A stretch of DNA of 64,000 bases, from contig JAFXEX010000002.1 of the NCBI GenBank assembly GCA_017520825.1, positions 144,969 through 208,968 of the forward strand, given 5' to 3'. The number at the start of each line of letters is the position of its first letter. Within the stretch, counting starts at the first letter, position 1. The DNA comes from Clostridia bacterium (GTDB lineage Bacteria; Bacillota; Clostridia; Oscillospirales; SIG627). A program made the position numbers and the translations under genes. A model generated the notes under the pieces. That model was not told where the DNA came from. It did not search any database and saw nothing but the letters and a program-made list of their open reading frames with translations. Below, piece by piece: positions 1 to 9,006 of this stretch.

Positions 1-132
1 GTTTATTTCGTTCCTTTTTCCCAGGACGCACCTGATAGCAAGCATCGCTCAATGGTGGCTGATTTTTCACTCATTGAGGACACTCTTGAAAAAGCCCTTG
101 AGGGCGTACAAATACAGCCTATTATCAAATAA
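1..132 (+). CDS. dpaB: dipicolinate synthase subunit B, C-terminal fragment
   Basis: Frame 1 is open from the window edge to a TAA at 130-132 and gives 43 residues. It begins VYFVPFSQDAPDSKHRSMVA and ends in a QIQPIIK tail. This matches what I know of the C-terminus of SpoVFB/DpaB, the flavoprotein-like subunit that with DpaA makes dipicolinic acid for the spore core: a VPFGQD-type segment, then a segment ending in an ALxGxQxQP pattern. The start lies outside the window. The call rests on a short but characteristic stretch and implies an endospore former. A hairpin terminator follows directly. Confidence 0.75.
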   Translation, partial: VYFVPFSQDAPDSKHRSMVADFSLIEDTLEKALEGVQIQPIIK

Positions 133-142
133 AATAACAACG

Positions 143-190
143 GGTCTGTGGTAAGAGGATTATTTCCTTAGCCACAGACCTGATTTTTTT
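143..190 (+). terminator. intrinsic terminator after dpaB
   Basis: GGTCTGTGG at 143-151 pairs with CCACAGACC at 172-180 around a 20-nt loop, and a T-rich run follows at 184-190. It closes the dpaB transcript. Confidence 0.8.
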
Positions 191-281
191 CGTACTTTTC
201 TTTGTGTCGAATTATACTTTTTCTTGACTTTTTGCTCTATATGAGTTAAAATGTTTATAAATTGTGAACTTGGAGGACAAT

Positions 282-1169
282 ATGAAAAATCAGAAACGAC
301 GCTTCGGTGACAGAAAAGACGGTTACCGGGTAAGAAATCTTGATTCAATGCACGTTATCGCCCCCCTGATTATGCCCAACAGAGCAGACAATGAAGCAGT
401 AATGAACGAGGTTTTCGACATCACTGCCATCAACGCTTATCTTGAAAAGAAGAATGCAGATTCTCCCGAATATAAATACACGTTTTTCCACGTTATTCTT
501 GCAGCTATTGCCAAGACTATCGTTTTAAGACCCCGACTCAACAGATTTTACGCAGGGTCTAAGCTTTTTGACAGAAAGGATATAATTTTCTCCTTCGTTG
601 TAAAGAAAAAATTTGAGGACGACGCTCACGAGGCGCTGGCTATAGTCAAAATTGACGAGGAGTCTGACGTCTCCCCTCTCGAGCAGATTTACTCAAAGAC
701 GAAAAAGATTGTATATTCCGTAAGACGTGAAAATAAAAAGGACGGAACTACCGATATAATGGACACTCTGGTGAAATTCTTGCCCGTCCCCGTGCTGAGA
801 TTCGTTATGTCCACTCTGCACTGGCTTGACTACCACGGCTGGTATCCCATGTCTCTTATGAAGGAGGACCCTTATTTTTCATCGGTGTTCGTGTCTAACC
901 TGGGCAGTATAAAAATGCACGCCTCCTATCACCATCTTGCTAATTGGGGAACCAACTCCTTCTTCGTAGTGGTGGGAGAAAAGAAAAAGCGTCCCTTCTA
1001 TCGTGAGGACGGTGGCTACGACCTTCGTGATACCATTGATCTTGGACTGACGGTGGACGAAAGAATTGCCGACGGCGTATACTTTGCAAAGAGCATTAAG
1101 ATACTTCACAAGCTGATTGAAAATCCCGAGCTTCTGGAGCTACCCCTGGAAACCGAAATAGAGGTTTAA
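282..1169 (+). CDS. E2/CAT-like acyltransferase domain protein lacking the usual catalytic His
   Basis: A 295-residue protein of the 2-oxoacid dehydrogenase E2 catalytic-domain/chloramphenicol acetyltransferase fold. Recognisable parts are the FHVILAAIAKTI helix, the SSVFVSNLGSI strand and a C-terminal DLGLTVDERIADGVYFA segment. There is no lipoyl domain. In true E2 enzymes the last segment is DHRxxDG with a catalytic His; here that residue is Glu260 (codon GAA at 1059-1061), while Asp264-Gly265 are kept. The start is the ATG at 282, 5 nt after GGAGG at 272-276; an upstream GTG at 264 has no such site. An acyl-CoA ligase begins 16 bp downstream, so an acyl-CoA substrate is likely. The actual acceptor is unknown. 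Confidence 0.75.
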   Translation: MKNQKRRFGDRKDGYRVRNLDSMHVIAPLIMPNRADNEAVMNEVFDITAINAYLEKKNADSPEYKYTFFHVILAAIAKTIVLRPRLNRFYAGSKLFDRKDIIFSFVVKKKFEDDAHEALAIVKIDEESDVSPLEQIYSKTKKIVYSVRRENKKDGTTDIMDTLVKFLPVPVLRFVMSTLHWLDYHGWYPMSLMKEDPYFSSVFVSNLGSIKMHASYHHLANWGTNSFFVVVGEKKKRPFYREDGGYDLRDTIDLGLTVDERIADGVYFAKSIKILHKLIENPELLELPLETEIEV

Positions 1170-1185
1170 CAGAAAGGATTAAAAT

Positions 1186-2901
1186 ATGAAAGAAACGAGA
1201 ACCCCCTGGCTCAACAACTACGGCGACATTCCCGCACACCTTGACTATTACAAGGGTTCAATGTTTGAGCTTGTAAAGGAAATAGCAGAGAAATATCCCG
1301 ATTATACTGCTTACGATTTTATGGGAAAGCAGACCTCTTACAAGGAATTTATCCAAAACGTAGAAGCCTGCGCCAAGGCGCTTAAGGCACGTGGTGTAAG
1401 AGAGGGCGATAAGATTACGATTTGTCTTCCCAACTGTCCTCAGGGCGTGGTAATGTTCTACGCAGTAAACCTGGTGGGTGGTATTGCCAATATGATACAC
1501 CCTCTGTCAAGCGAAAAGGAAATAGAATTTTATCTTAACGATTCAAAAAGCCTTTACGCCATTACTCTCGACCAATTTTACGGCAAGTTTGCCGCTATAA
1601 GAGATAACGTAAAGCTGAACGACCTTATTATTGCAAGGGTGTACGATGAGCTTTCTCAACCCTTGAAGCTGGGATACGCTTTGACAACGGGAAGAAAAAT
1701 CCCCAAAATCCCCAAGGATGCACCCATTATCAAATGGAACGATTTTATAAAGGGTGGAAGCACCTTTACAGGCAGCTATAAAGCCGACAAGAAGGATACA
1801 GACCCTGCAGTTATTCTTTACAGTGGAGGTACCACGGGCATTAACAAGGGTATCCTCCTTTCAAACCTTAACTTCAATGCTCTTGCAGCTCAGATAATAG
1901 CTACCAACCCCATATTCCGTGCAGGCGACAAGATGCTTGCTGCGATGCCCATTTTCCACGGCTTCGGACTCGGTGTCAGCATACATTCAATGCTTGCAAA
2001 CGGTGGAAGATGTATTCTCGTTCCCAGATTCACTCCCGAAAGCTACGCAAAGCTTATTATCAAGTGTCAGTGTAACTTCATCGCAGGCGTGCCCACTCTT
2101 TTCGAGGCTCTTCTCAGACAGAACTGTATGGAGGGCGCAGACCTTTCCTGCCTCAAGGGTGTGTTCAGCGGAGGAGATTCTCTCTCCATTGAATTGAAGA
2201 AAAAATTTGACAAATTCCTTTACGATCATAATTCGGCAATACAGATCCGAGAGGGCTACGGCACTACCGAATGCGTTACGGCGAGCTGTCTTACCCCCTT
2301 ACATATGGCAAAGGAAGGAAGCATCGGTCAGCCCTTCCCCGACACCTATTATACAATAGTTGATCCGGGAAGCATCAACGAGGTAGACTACGGTACAGAC
2401 GGTGAAATATGTATTTCGGGTCCTACCGTAATGATGGAATACGTAAATCACCCCGAAGAAACTGCAGCCACTCTCAGAGTTCACGAGGACGGAAGAACGT
2501 GGGTACACACGGGTGACCTGGGATATATGGACGAGGACGGCTTCGTATACTTCAAGCAGAGAATAAAGAGAGTAATCATCACAAGTGGATACAACGTTTA
2601 TCCCTCTCAGCTTGAAAACGTGCTTGACGCACACGAGCTTGTTCAGATGAGCTGTATCATCGGTGTTCCCGACACCCTGAAAATTCAAAAGGTAAAAGCG
2701 TTCGTTATGCTCAAGCCGGGAGTTGAACCCAGCGTTGAAAACAAGAAAATACTTCTTGACTATTGCAGAAAGAACATTGCAAGATACGCAATGCCCTACG
2801 ATATAGAATTCAGAGAATCTCTGCCCAAGACTCTGGTGGGTAAGGTGGCTTACCGTCAGCTTGAGGAAGAGGAGCTTGGAAAGCTTGCGGTTAAAAACTA
2901 A
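1186..2901 (+). CDS. AMP-forming acyl-CoA synthetase (ligase)
   Basis: A 571-residue ANL-superfamily adenylating enzyme that activates a carboxylic acid with ATP and joins it to CoA. The phosphate-binding loop YSGGTTGINKG lies near residue 210. REGYGTTE follows at about residue 355, then the HTGDLGYMDEDG hinge region, the SGYNVYPSQLE motif, and a C-terminal LVGKVAY segment carrying the catalytic Lys. It has the size of a medium- or long-chain fatty acyl-CoA ligase, but the substrate cannot be read from sequence. It is co-transcribed with the E2-like acyltransferase just upstream, which suggests the pair activates and then transfers one acyl group. Confidence 0.85.
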   Translation: MKETRTPWLNNYGDIPAHLDYYKGSMFELVKEIAEKYPDYTAYDFMGKQTSYKEFIQNVEACAKALKARGVREGDKITICLPNCPQGVVMFYAVNLVGGIANMIHPLSSEKEIEFYLNDSKSLYAITLDQFYGKFAAIRDNVKLNDLIIARVYDELSQPLKLGYALTTGRKIPKIPKDAPIIKWNDFIKGGSTFTGSYKADKKDTDPAVILYSGGTTGINKGILLSNLNFNALAAQIIATNPIFRAGDKMLAAMPIFHGFGLGVSIHSMLANGGRCILVPRFTPESYAKLIIKCQCNFIAGVPTLFEALLRQNCMEGADLSCLKGVFSGGDSLSIELKKKFDKFLYDHNSAIQIREGYGTTECVTASCLTPLHMAKEGSIGQPFPDTYYTIVDPGSINEVDYGTDGEICISGPTVMMEYVNHPEETAATLRVHEDGRTWVHTGDLGYMDEDGFVYFKQRIKRVIITSGYNVYPSQLENVLDAHELVQMSCIIGVPDTLKIQKVKAFVMLKPGVEPSVENKKILLDYCRKNIARYAMPYDIEFRESLPKTLVGKVAYRQLEEEELGKLAVKN

Positions 2902-2911
2902 ATACGGAGAT

Positions 2912-2936
2912 AAAAGACTGCCTGTGGCAGTCTTTT
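2912..2936 (+). terminator. hairpin between the ligase gene and the next gene
   Basis: AAAAGACTGCC at 2912-2922 pairs perfectly with GGCAGTCTTTT at 2926-2936 around a 3-nt loop. The stem ends in TTTT, so it can act as an intrinsic terminator. The only Shine-Dalgarno-like GGAG (2906-2909) for the next gene lies just before this hairpin, so the hairpin may instead sit between ribosome binding site and start codon. Confidence 0.6.
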
Positions 2937-2945
2937 ACAATTACT

Positions 2946-3839
2946 ATGCTTACAAAAGAAAAAATCCAGAAATATAACGCCGAGGTAATAGCCCGAATAA
3001 GCGCCTTTATGAATTACAATTCGGACTTTATTACCTCAGAAATAATCGACGAGCTTGTAAACGAGTGTGGAGTTGACAGAAAATACGCCTTTTCACTGGT
3101 TCTCGCCTCTGCCTGCTATATGAACGTAAACGAGGACGAAGAGGACCGTGAGATGTTCGAGTATTATTTCCCCGAAATGATACACTACGTCAAAAAAGAG
3201 GACTACGACTCCGACCCCTATTATAAAAATATCAAGGTAACTCCCGTCAAGGAAAAAAACTGGGATTTCCACACGGCTGTAATAAAGCCCTACGAGCTGA
3301 TTCCACTTGACGATTTAAAGGAAATGCCCGACGGAAGAATTATTCCTCAGGTTGCATTTTTCGACTGCGAGTTCCCCTACCCCGTGATTCTCGAAAACGG
3401 CGTGGAGTGGATGCTGGTCACACCCAACGAGGTAGAAACCATGCGTGAAGCAATAGAAATTGCCCACGGCAAGGTTGCGACCTACGGTCTGGGGCTTGGA
3501 TACTTCCCCTATATGACGTCAATTATGGATTGTGTTGACAGCGTGACGGTGGTGGAGCGTGACGAGAGCGTTATCGACATTTTCAAGCGCTTTATTCTTC
3601 CCCAATTTCCCAACAAGGAAAAAATACGGATAGTTCACGCCGACGCCTTTGAATATGCAGAAAAAACTGCCCCTCTTGAGAATTTCGACTACATCTACGC
3701 CGACACCTGGCACGACCCATCAGACGGCGTTGATATGTATCTCAGATTTAAGGCGCTGGAGCATCTGTGTCCCAATACGAGATTTGAATATTGGATTGAA
3801 AAAACAATAAAGCATTATCTGCCAAAGGAGAATATATGA
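2946..3839 (+). CDS. class I SAM-dependent methyltransferase-like protein
   Basis: 297 residues. The N-terminal ~130 residues are acidic and helical and match nothing I recognise. The C-terminal half has the Rossmann methyltransferase pattern: a glycine loop in VATYGLGLGYFPY, an acidic strand end in VTVVERDESV, then RIVHADAFEY and FDYIYADTWHD. The order resembles spermidine-synthase-like or small-molecule methyltransferases, but no substrate motif stands out. The stop codon overlaps the start of the EamA gene by 4 nt (ATGA), so the two are translationally coupled. A good ribosome binding site is absent immediately upstream of the start. Confidence 0.65.
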   Translation: MLTKEKIQKYNAEVIARISAFMNYNSDFITSEIIDELVNECGVDRKYAFSLVLASACYMNVNEDEEDREMFEYYFPEMIHYVKKEDYDSDPYYKNIKVTPVKEKNWDFHTAVIKPYELIPLDDLKEMPDGRIIPQVAFFDCEFPYPVILENGVEWMLVTPNEVETMREAIEIAHGKVATYGLGLGYFPYMTSIMDCVDSVTVVERDESVIDIFKRFILPQFPNKEKIRIVHADAFEYAEKTAPLENFDYIYADTWHDPSDGVDMYLRFKALEHLCPNTRFEYWIEKTIKHYLPKENI

Positions 3840-4675
3840 ACAAGCTTCGTTTAGCCGTATCTATGCTTATCTTCGGAACCATAGGCATTTTCGTAAATCA
3901 GCTTTCCTATCCGTCGGCGTTTATAGCCCTTTTCCGTGCTGCCTGCGGATTTGCAGTTCTGTTTATTTTCGCTCTGTTCAGCAGAAAAAGGCTGAGCATA
4001 AAAAACATTTTTTCAAATATACTTTTTCTGCTTCCGTCGGGAATATTTCTCGGACTGAATTGGGTATTTCTCTTTGAAGCCTACCGTTACACCAGCATAT
4101 CCTTTGCTACCCTTTGCTACTACACGGCACCAATATTCGTTATATTGCTCACTCCCGTCTTCTTTAAAAGAAAGTCAAGTGCCGTAAAAAACGCCTGCGC
4201 TATAGTTGCTGTGGCAGGAATGGTTTTGCTCACGGGCGTTCAGGACTTCGGACATTATTACGGACTTCTTTTCGGCTTGGGAGCAGCTCTGCTTTACGCT
4301 CTTATTATACTTCTCACCTCACAGACGAGAAAGGTAACGGCTCTCGAAACTACGGTGTTTCAGCTTGGCGTTTCGGCGCTGGTGCTTCTCCCCTACGTGC
4401 TTATGAAATACGACGTGACGGCACTTACCTTTGATACGAAAAGTATTATCATATTACTCATACTCGGTATCGTACACACGGGTATAGCCTACCTTCTCTA
4501 TTTCGGTGTAACAACAAAGCTGGCGCCACAGACCATTGCAGTTTACAGCTATATTGACCCTGTTTTTGCAATTATTATATCATGCGTTCTTTCAAAAAGC
4601 TTCTTATCCCTGCCAGAGATTGTCGGTGCAGTAATGATTCTCGGCGCAGCAATTTTTTCCGACTTAAAACAATAA
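3836..4675 (+). CDS. EamA/DMT-family transporter
   Basis: A 279-residue protein with about ten hydrophobic helices arranged as two EamA repeats. The first starts LRLAVSMLIFGTIGIFVNQL; the second begins near residue 145 with GLLFGLGAALLYALIILL. This is the drug/metabolite transporter superfamily, which mostly exports or exchanges amino acids and other small metabolites at the cytoplasmic membrane. The start overlaps the preceding methyltransferase-like gene and is preceded by AAAGGAG. The substrate cannot be inferred. Confidence 0.85.
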   Translation: MNKLRLAVSMLIFGTIGIFVNQLSYPSAFIALFRAACGFAVLFIFALFSRKRLSIKNIFSNILFLLPSGIFLGLNWVFLFEAYRYTSISFATLCYYTAPIFVILLTPVFFKRKSSAVKNACAIVAVAGMVLLTGVQDFGHYYGLLFGLGAALLYALIILLTSQTRKVTALETTVFQLGVSALVLLPYVLMKYDVTALTFDTKSIIILLILGIVHTGIAYLLYFGVTTKLAPQTIAVYSYIDPVFAIIISCVLSKSFLSLPEIVGAVMILGAAIFSDLKQ

Positions 4676-4687
4676 TAGGAATATATT

Positions 4688-6355
4688 ATGAATAACGCAC
4701 AAAAAGCATACGAAGCCTTTAAAACCATCACTACTTCCCCATACGACCGTTCAAACACAGCGAAGCTTAATATACTGTATACCATTGTTTGTAAGGCAGA
4801 AAAGGACAGTGCGTACAGACGAGAGCTGGAAAGCTTTATATTACCTGACGGCTCTGGGATGAACGTGCTTGAGGCTATCGACACCTTTTTTAATGAATTC
4901 AACAATTCTCACGGAATAGATATACGTCTCTCCCTTTCACCCTTTGACAACCCCGACTATCCCAACGGTCTGTATTTTGTAGTCAAAACCTATAAAAAGC
5001 AGGACAATGGAACGACAGAATGTTCTCCAATCGAATTCCGTACGGGTGATAAAGCGATATTCCGAGCCGTAATATACAATCAGATTACGGATGAAGAAAC
5101 GGTTGTGCCACTGATAAAGTATTACGCATATTCCGAAGACGGAACGGAAATTTCGGGAGAAGTAAAAAACTCGTCAACGGCAGAATTCACTATAGCCTGC
5201 GCGCGTGCAGGCGCAATAAGAGCAACCGTGGTTGCCTGCGACGCCTCGGGCAAGCAAATAAGTGGAAGTGAATCTGCATATTCCGGAGCAGTTTTCGACT
5301 TCACGGAAATCAAAACCACCAACCCCACTCCCGACGATTTTGAGGATTTCTGGAGGGGCGAGGTGGAAAGGCTTAAAGAAACCCGTCCTGACAACAAAGA
5401 GTTGACTATATACAATGGCAGTGTCGCTTACGACAAGGACGTTGTAAAAACAAACTACTACCACTTGAAGAAGGCAGACTCACAATATCTTGCCCTTTTG
5501 CGTTCAAAGCACCTTACGGCAGAAAACGGCTCCATACTTGACCGATTTGACCTTTGGGAGTTTTCACTCAAATGTCCCGGACCCTGCCCATCAACAGGAT
5601 ACGTTTCGATTCCCAAAAACGCCAAGTCTCATTCTTTGCCTCTCAGATTCATATATGCCGGGTACGGCGCCCACGCACCTCACCCCTTCTTTTCAGAGGA
5701 CTCCATTTTCGTATATTCAACCCATCACGGCTATCCTTGTGCTCTTTCTGACGAGGAATACTATAAAGACCTGAACGGCAAAGGGGTGCTTGGTAACTAC
5801 GGAAAAGGCAACGGGCGTGTAAACTCCCTCTTTGATGATATCCACGACTGCTATTCCCTTTATATCCACCTGCGCAATCTTCAGGCACTTAGATTCGTTA
5901 CAAACGCAGAATTTTCCAAGGATATTCCCGAAATCGCAAAAGGCTGGAACGGAGAAGCTACCTTTGAGGGCTCAAGCCTTGGTGGTTATCAGACTATCGC
6001 AACGTGTGCTCTGGCAAAGTATATTGATGAAAAAGTCAAGGTAACTATGGGGACGGCAGGTATACCTGCTTTTTGCAACTATGCAGGAACCAACGACAAA
6101 CGGCTCCCAAATAATTTTGGCGTACGTTGGAGTGAAAACGCCGAGTATTTTGATGCAGCGCATCTTGCAACCCTCATAAATACGCCAATGAAAATAGAGC
6201 GCAACGGCTTTGGCGATGAAACGTGTGTATGCTCGTCAATTTGTATGGCGTACAACAATTTCAAGGGTCCTAAGGAAATTCACTTTTTACAGAATTCTTC
6301 TCACGGATACCTTCCCAAAACCGAAAGCCAATTATGGTACGTACACAAAGCATAA
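4688..6355 (+). CDS. acetyl xylan esterase (AXE1)-type alpha/beta hydrolase with N-terminal accessory domains
   Basis: A 555-residue protein. Residues 1-90 are helical, about 95-200 look like a beta-sandwich domain, and about 215-555 form an alpha/beta hydrolase of the acetyl xylan esterase/cephalosporin deacetylase type. The nucleophile elbow is GSSLGG with Ser430; Asp510 in FGDETC and His539 in SSHGYLP complete a plausible catalytic triad. There is no signal peptide, so it probably acts in the cytoplasm on imported acetylated sugars. It lies 12 bp after the EamA gene and ends the operon at a bidirectional terminator. The exact ester is unknown. Confidence 0.8.
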   Translation: MNNAQKAYEAFKTITTSPYDRSNTAKLNILYTIVCKAEKDSAYRRELESFILPDGSGMNVLEAIDTFFNEFNNSHGIDIRLSLSPFDNPDYPNGLYFVVKTYKKQDNGTTECSPIEFRTGDKAIFRAVIYNQITDEETVVPLIKYYAYSEDGTEISGEVKNSSTAEFTIACARAGAIRATVVACDASGKQISGSESAYSGAVFDFTEIKTTNPTPDDFEDFWRGEVERLKETRPDNKELTIYNGSVAYDKDVVKTNYYHLKKADSQYLALLRSKHLTAENGSILDRFDLWEFSLKCPGPCPSTGYVSIPKNAKSHSLPLRFIYAGYGAHAPHPFFSEDSIFVYSTHHGYPCALSDEEYYKDLNGKGVLGNYGKGNGRVNSLFDDIHDCYSLYIHLRNLQALRFVTNAEFSKDIPEIAKGWNGEATFEGSSLGGYQTIATCALAKYIDEKVKVTMGTAGIPAFCNYAGTNDKRLPNNFGVRWSENAEYFDAAHLATLINTPMKIERNGFGDETCVCSSICMAYNNFKGPKEIHFLQNSSHGYLPKTESQLWYVHKA

Positions 6356-6388
6356 AAAAATGGAAGCGAAAATCGCTTCCATTTTTTT
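6354..6388. terminator. bidirectional terminator
   Basis: TGGAAGCGA at 6361-6369 pairs with TCGCTTCCA at 6373-6381. An A-run lies before it and a T-run after it, so it serves the esterase gene on + and the copper operon on -. Confidence 0.9.
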
Positions 6389-6578
6389 ATTTTACTATAA
6401 ATCCAAGCTCCTCAATAGCATTCACGACTTCTTTGTCGTTTATGCTATCCTTTTTCACCTTGACCTCTCCGTTTTCGAGCATTACCTCTACCCCGTAGCC
6501 AAGCTCGGTCAAAGCCTTTTCAACTCTTGCCGAGCAATGAGCGCAATGCATACCCTCAACCTTAATAATCTTTTCCAT
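6387..6578 (-). CDS. copZ: heavy-metal-associated domain protein, CopZ-like copper chaperone
   Basis: A 63-residue single HMA domain of ferredoxin-like fold. The metal-binding GMHCAHC motif lies at about residues 9-15, and the protein ends in an ELGFIVK strand. Such proteins carry Cu(I) to CopA. It starts 12 bp after the copper ATPase stop with an AAAGGAG site and is the last gene of a copA-copZ transcript. Confidence 0.85.
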   Translation of the reverse strand: MEKIIKVEGMHCAHCSARVEKALTELGYGVEVMLENGEVKVKKDSINDKEVVNAIEELGFIVK

Positions 6579-6590
6579 AGTATTTCTCCT

Positions 6591-8813
6591 TTATTTTTTT
6601 AATAATCTTAATGCGTTGGTTACAACGAATACCGAGCTGAAGCTCATTGCTGCCGAGGCAAGCATAGGATTAAGCACGAATCCCAAGGATGCAAAAACGC
6701 CTGCAGCAACGGGTATTCCTATAATATTGTAAATAAAAGCCCAGAACAGATTTTGCTTAATTACCCGAAGGGTAGCCTTAGCATAGGTTACCACTCTTGC
6801 AACCTGACCTATATCCTCACCCATAAGCACCACGTCGGACGCGTCAATGGCTATATCTGTACCACTTCCCAGAGATATTCCAATATCGGCTGCGGCAAGT
6901 GAAGGGCTGTCGTTTACACCGTCTCCTACCATTGCAGCTCTGCCCTTCTCCTGATACCGTCTGACGTGAGCCTCCTTATCGGCAGGCATTACCTCGGCAA
7001 TAAGCTCGTCCACACCAATCTGCTTTGCAACTGCCTCTGCAGTGACTCTGTTGTCACCTGTAAGAAGCACTGTTTTTATACCCAGACCTTTAAGAGCTTT
7101 GACCGTATTCTCAGCACCCTCCTTGAGAGTATCGCTGATTGCGATAATTCCAAGAGCCCTTGAGTCAAGGGCAAAATACATAGAGGTCTTCCCCTGTGTG
7201 GAAAGCTCTTTTGCCTTTTCTTCAAAGGATGAAACGTCTATTCCGTTATCGCACATAAAGGCGTAATTACCACCAAATATCGTGCCATCCTTGGAGCTTG
7301 CCCTCACACCTCTGCCCGACACCGAAACGAAATCCGTAACGTCAAGAGTAGCAACGTCCTTTGCGTATTCAACTATTGCTTTGGCAAGTGGGTGCTCGCT
7401 ATGCTCTTCAACGGAACGGGCAAGTGTCAGCATCTTTTGTGGATTATCTGAAATCACGTCGCTTACCTGCATTTTACCCGTGGTAACGGTTCCGGTTTTA
7501 TCAAAAACAACTGTAGAAACGGTGGCCAGCGTCTCTGCCCACGAAGCGTTTTTAACGAGTATTCCCTCACCTGCAAGTCTGCCCACCGATACTGTTATGG
7601 CAACTGGGGTTGCAAGTCCGAGAGCGCAGGGGCAGGATATAACAAGCACCGAAAGGGCTCTTGACAGCGCAAACTCAAAGCCGTTACCTATAAGCATCCA
7701 CAAAGCAAAGGTAACAAGTGCTATTGCCATAACTGTGGGTACAAATATTCGGCTTATCTTATCTGCCAGCCTTGCCACGGGCGCTTTGGTAGCCATTGCG
7801 TTTTCCACCAGACTTATAATCTGTGAAAGGGTGGTATCCTTGCCCACCGAGGTGGCACGGAATTTAACGTAGGAATCAAGCACAAGGCTTGCAGAGATTA
7901 CCTCGTCACCTACGCCCTTTTCCACGGGCATACTTTCACCCGTAAGGCTTGAGGTGTCAAAGCTTGCGTGTCCTTCAACGATAATTCCGTCTACTGCAAC
8001 TCTTGAGCCGGGACGAAGCACGACTATATCTCCCACTGCAACGCTATCGGTTGGAATTTGAATTTCCTTACCGTCACGCTCTACCGTAACCGTTTCCTCG
8101 CGAAGCCTTTCGAGTCCTCGCAGAGCGTCACCCGTTTTGTTTTTGGAGCGTTCTTCAAAAAACTTACCAAGCGTTACCAGGGTAAGTATCATAGCCGATG
8201 ACTCAAAATAAAGATTATGTCGATATGTGTCCACTATTTCAAGGCTTCCCGTACCTAATCCCCAACCTATCATATATATGGCGAATATTCCGTAAATCAC
8301 GCCTGCAAGAGAGCCCGTTGCCACAAGGGTATCCATATTGGGCGCTTTGTTTTTTACGGCTTTCCATCCCGAAATAAAGAATTTTCGGTTGACGTATATT
8401 ACGGGGAGCGTTAAAAGAAGCTGAGTGAAGGAAAAGATCAAAGCCATTTCCCTGCCCTCAAAGAAAAAGGGCTGTGGAAGTGAGAGCATATGACCCATCG
8501 AAACGTACATCAAAAGGGCTAAAAACACAAAGGACACCATAAGTCTCGTTTTAACGGGGGTGAGTTCGTCCTTTTCAGACGTCTGTCTTTCCACCTTTTT
8601 CTCCGTTATCTCAAAGGCTTCAAAGCCTGCCTTTGAAACTGCCCTGATTATATCCTCGCTCTTTATCCTGTCTTCATCAAAATCGCATATCATAGTTTTT
8701 GCAAGCAGGTTGACCGAAGCCGAATTTACGCCGTCAAGTCTGGACACTGCACGCTCTACCGACGAGGAGCAAGCCGAACAGCTCATTCCCTCTACCGTAA
8801 ACCTTTTTTTCAT
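6591..8813 (-). CDS. copA: copper-translocating P1B-type ATPase
   Basis: A 740-residue pump that exports Cu(I) from the cytoplasm. It has one N-terminal HMA domain (GMSCSACS near residue 9), the actuator TGES motif, the intramembrane metal site Cys-Pro-Cys at 394-396 in ISCPCALGLATP, the phosphorylated Asp438 in DKTGT, the SEHPLA motif and the GDGVNDSPSLA hinge. Length and order are those of bacterial CopA. The start is ATG 8813 with AGGTGATT upstream. The gene is followed by copZ. No CsoR or CopY gene lies nearby and I could not identify a clear operator. Confidence 0.93.
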   Translation of the reverse strand: MKKRFTVEGMSCSACSSSVERAVSRLDGVNSASVNLLAKTMICDFDEDRIKSEDIIRAVSKAGFEAFEITEKKVERQTSEKDELTPVKTRLMVSFVFLALLMYVSMGHMLSLPQPFFFEGREMALIFSFTQLLLTLPVIYVNRKFFISGWKAVKNKAPNMDTLVATGSLAGVIYGIFAIYMIGWGLGTGSLEIVDTYRHNLYFESSAMILTLVTLGKFFEERSKNKTGDALRGLERLREETVTVERDGKEIQIPTDSVAVGDIVVLRPGSRVAVDGIIVEGHASFDTSSLTGESMPVEKGVGDEVISASLVLDSYVKFRATSVGKDTTLSQIISLVENAMATKAPVARLADKISRIFVPTVMAIALVTFALWMLIGNGFEFALSRALSVLVISCPCALGLATPVAITVSVGRLAGEGILVKNASWAETLATVSTVVFDKTGTVTTGKMQVSDVISDNPQKMLTLARSVEEHSEHPLAKAIVEYAKDVATLDVTDFVSVSGRGVRASSKDGTIFGGNYAFMCDNGIDVSSFEEKAKELSTQGKTSMYFALDSRALGIIAISDTLKEGAENTVKALKGLGIKTVLLTGDNRVTAEAVAKQIGVDELIAEVMPADKEAHVRRYQEKGRAAMVGDGVNDSPSLAAADIGISLGSGTDIAIDASDVVLMGEDIGQVARVVTYAKATLRVIKQNLFWAFIYNIIGIPVAAGVFASLGFVLNPMLASAAMSFSSVFVVTNALRLLKK

Positions 8814-8848
8814 TTAATCACCTCAGTTTGTCATTGCTAACTAGGATT

Positions 8849-8877
8849 ATTGTATCACAAATCCCGCAGTTTTACAA
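8849..8877 (-). promoter_or_regulatory. sigma-A promoter for copA-copZ
   Basis: Read on the minus strand: TTGTAA (8877-8872), 17 bp, TACAAT (8854-8849), about 35 bp before the copA start. Confidence 0.6.
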
Positions 8878-8892
8878 GTACTTATTTTAGGG

Positions 8893-8921
8893 TTGCTAAA
8901 AAACTCTTAATGTGTTAAAAT
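8893..8921 (+). promoter_or_regulatory. sigma-A-type promoter upstream of the ECF sigma gene
   Basis: TTGCTA at 8893-8898, a 17-bp spacer, then TAAAAT at 8916-8921. Confidence 0.6.
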
Positions 8922-8960
8922 AGAAGTGTCGAAAGTTTTTGAAAAAATTTTTCAAAAAAA

Positions 8961-8989
8961 TGTGACCTTAACGCACGCTCGTGCGTATT
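8961..8989 (+). promoter_or_regulatory. candidate autoregulatory ECF promoter
   Basis: TGTGACC at 8961-8967, 16 bp, then CGTATT at 8984-8989. This resembles the TGTAACC / CGTMTA class of ECF promoters and lies just before the ribosome binding site, which would give a very short leader. A small hairpin (CGCACG/CGTGCG) lies between the two boxes. Confidence 0.4.
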
Positions 8990-9006
8990 AAGTATAGGAG
9001 GTACTA

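Noticed and set aside
7282..7872. 196-residue + strand frame inside copA
   Set aside because: Low-complexity Ser/Thr/Ala-rich shadow of the real minus-strand gene, with no ribosome binding site.
6387..8877. Horizontally acquired metal-resistance island
   Set aside because: No mobile element borders the copper genes and their base and codon use looks like that of the neighbours.
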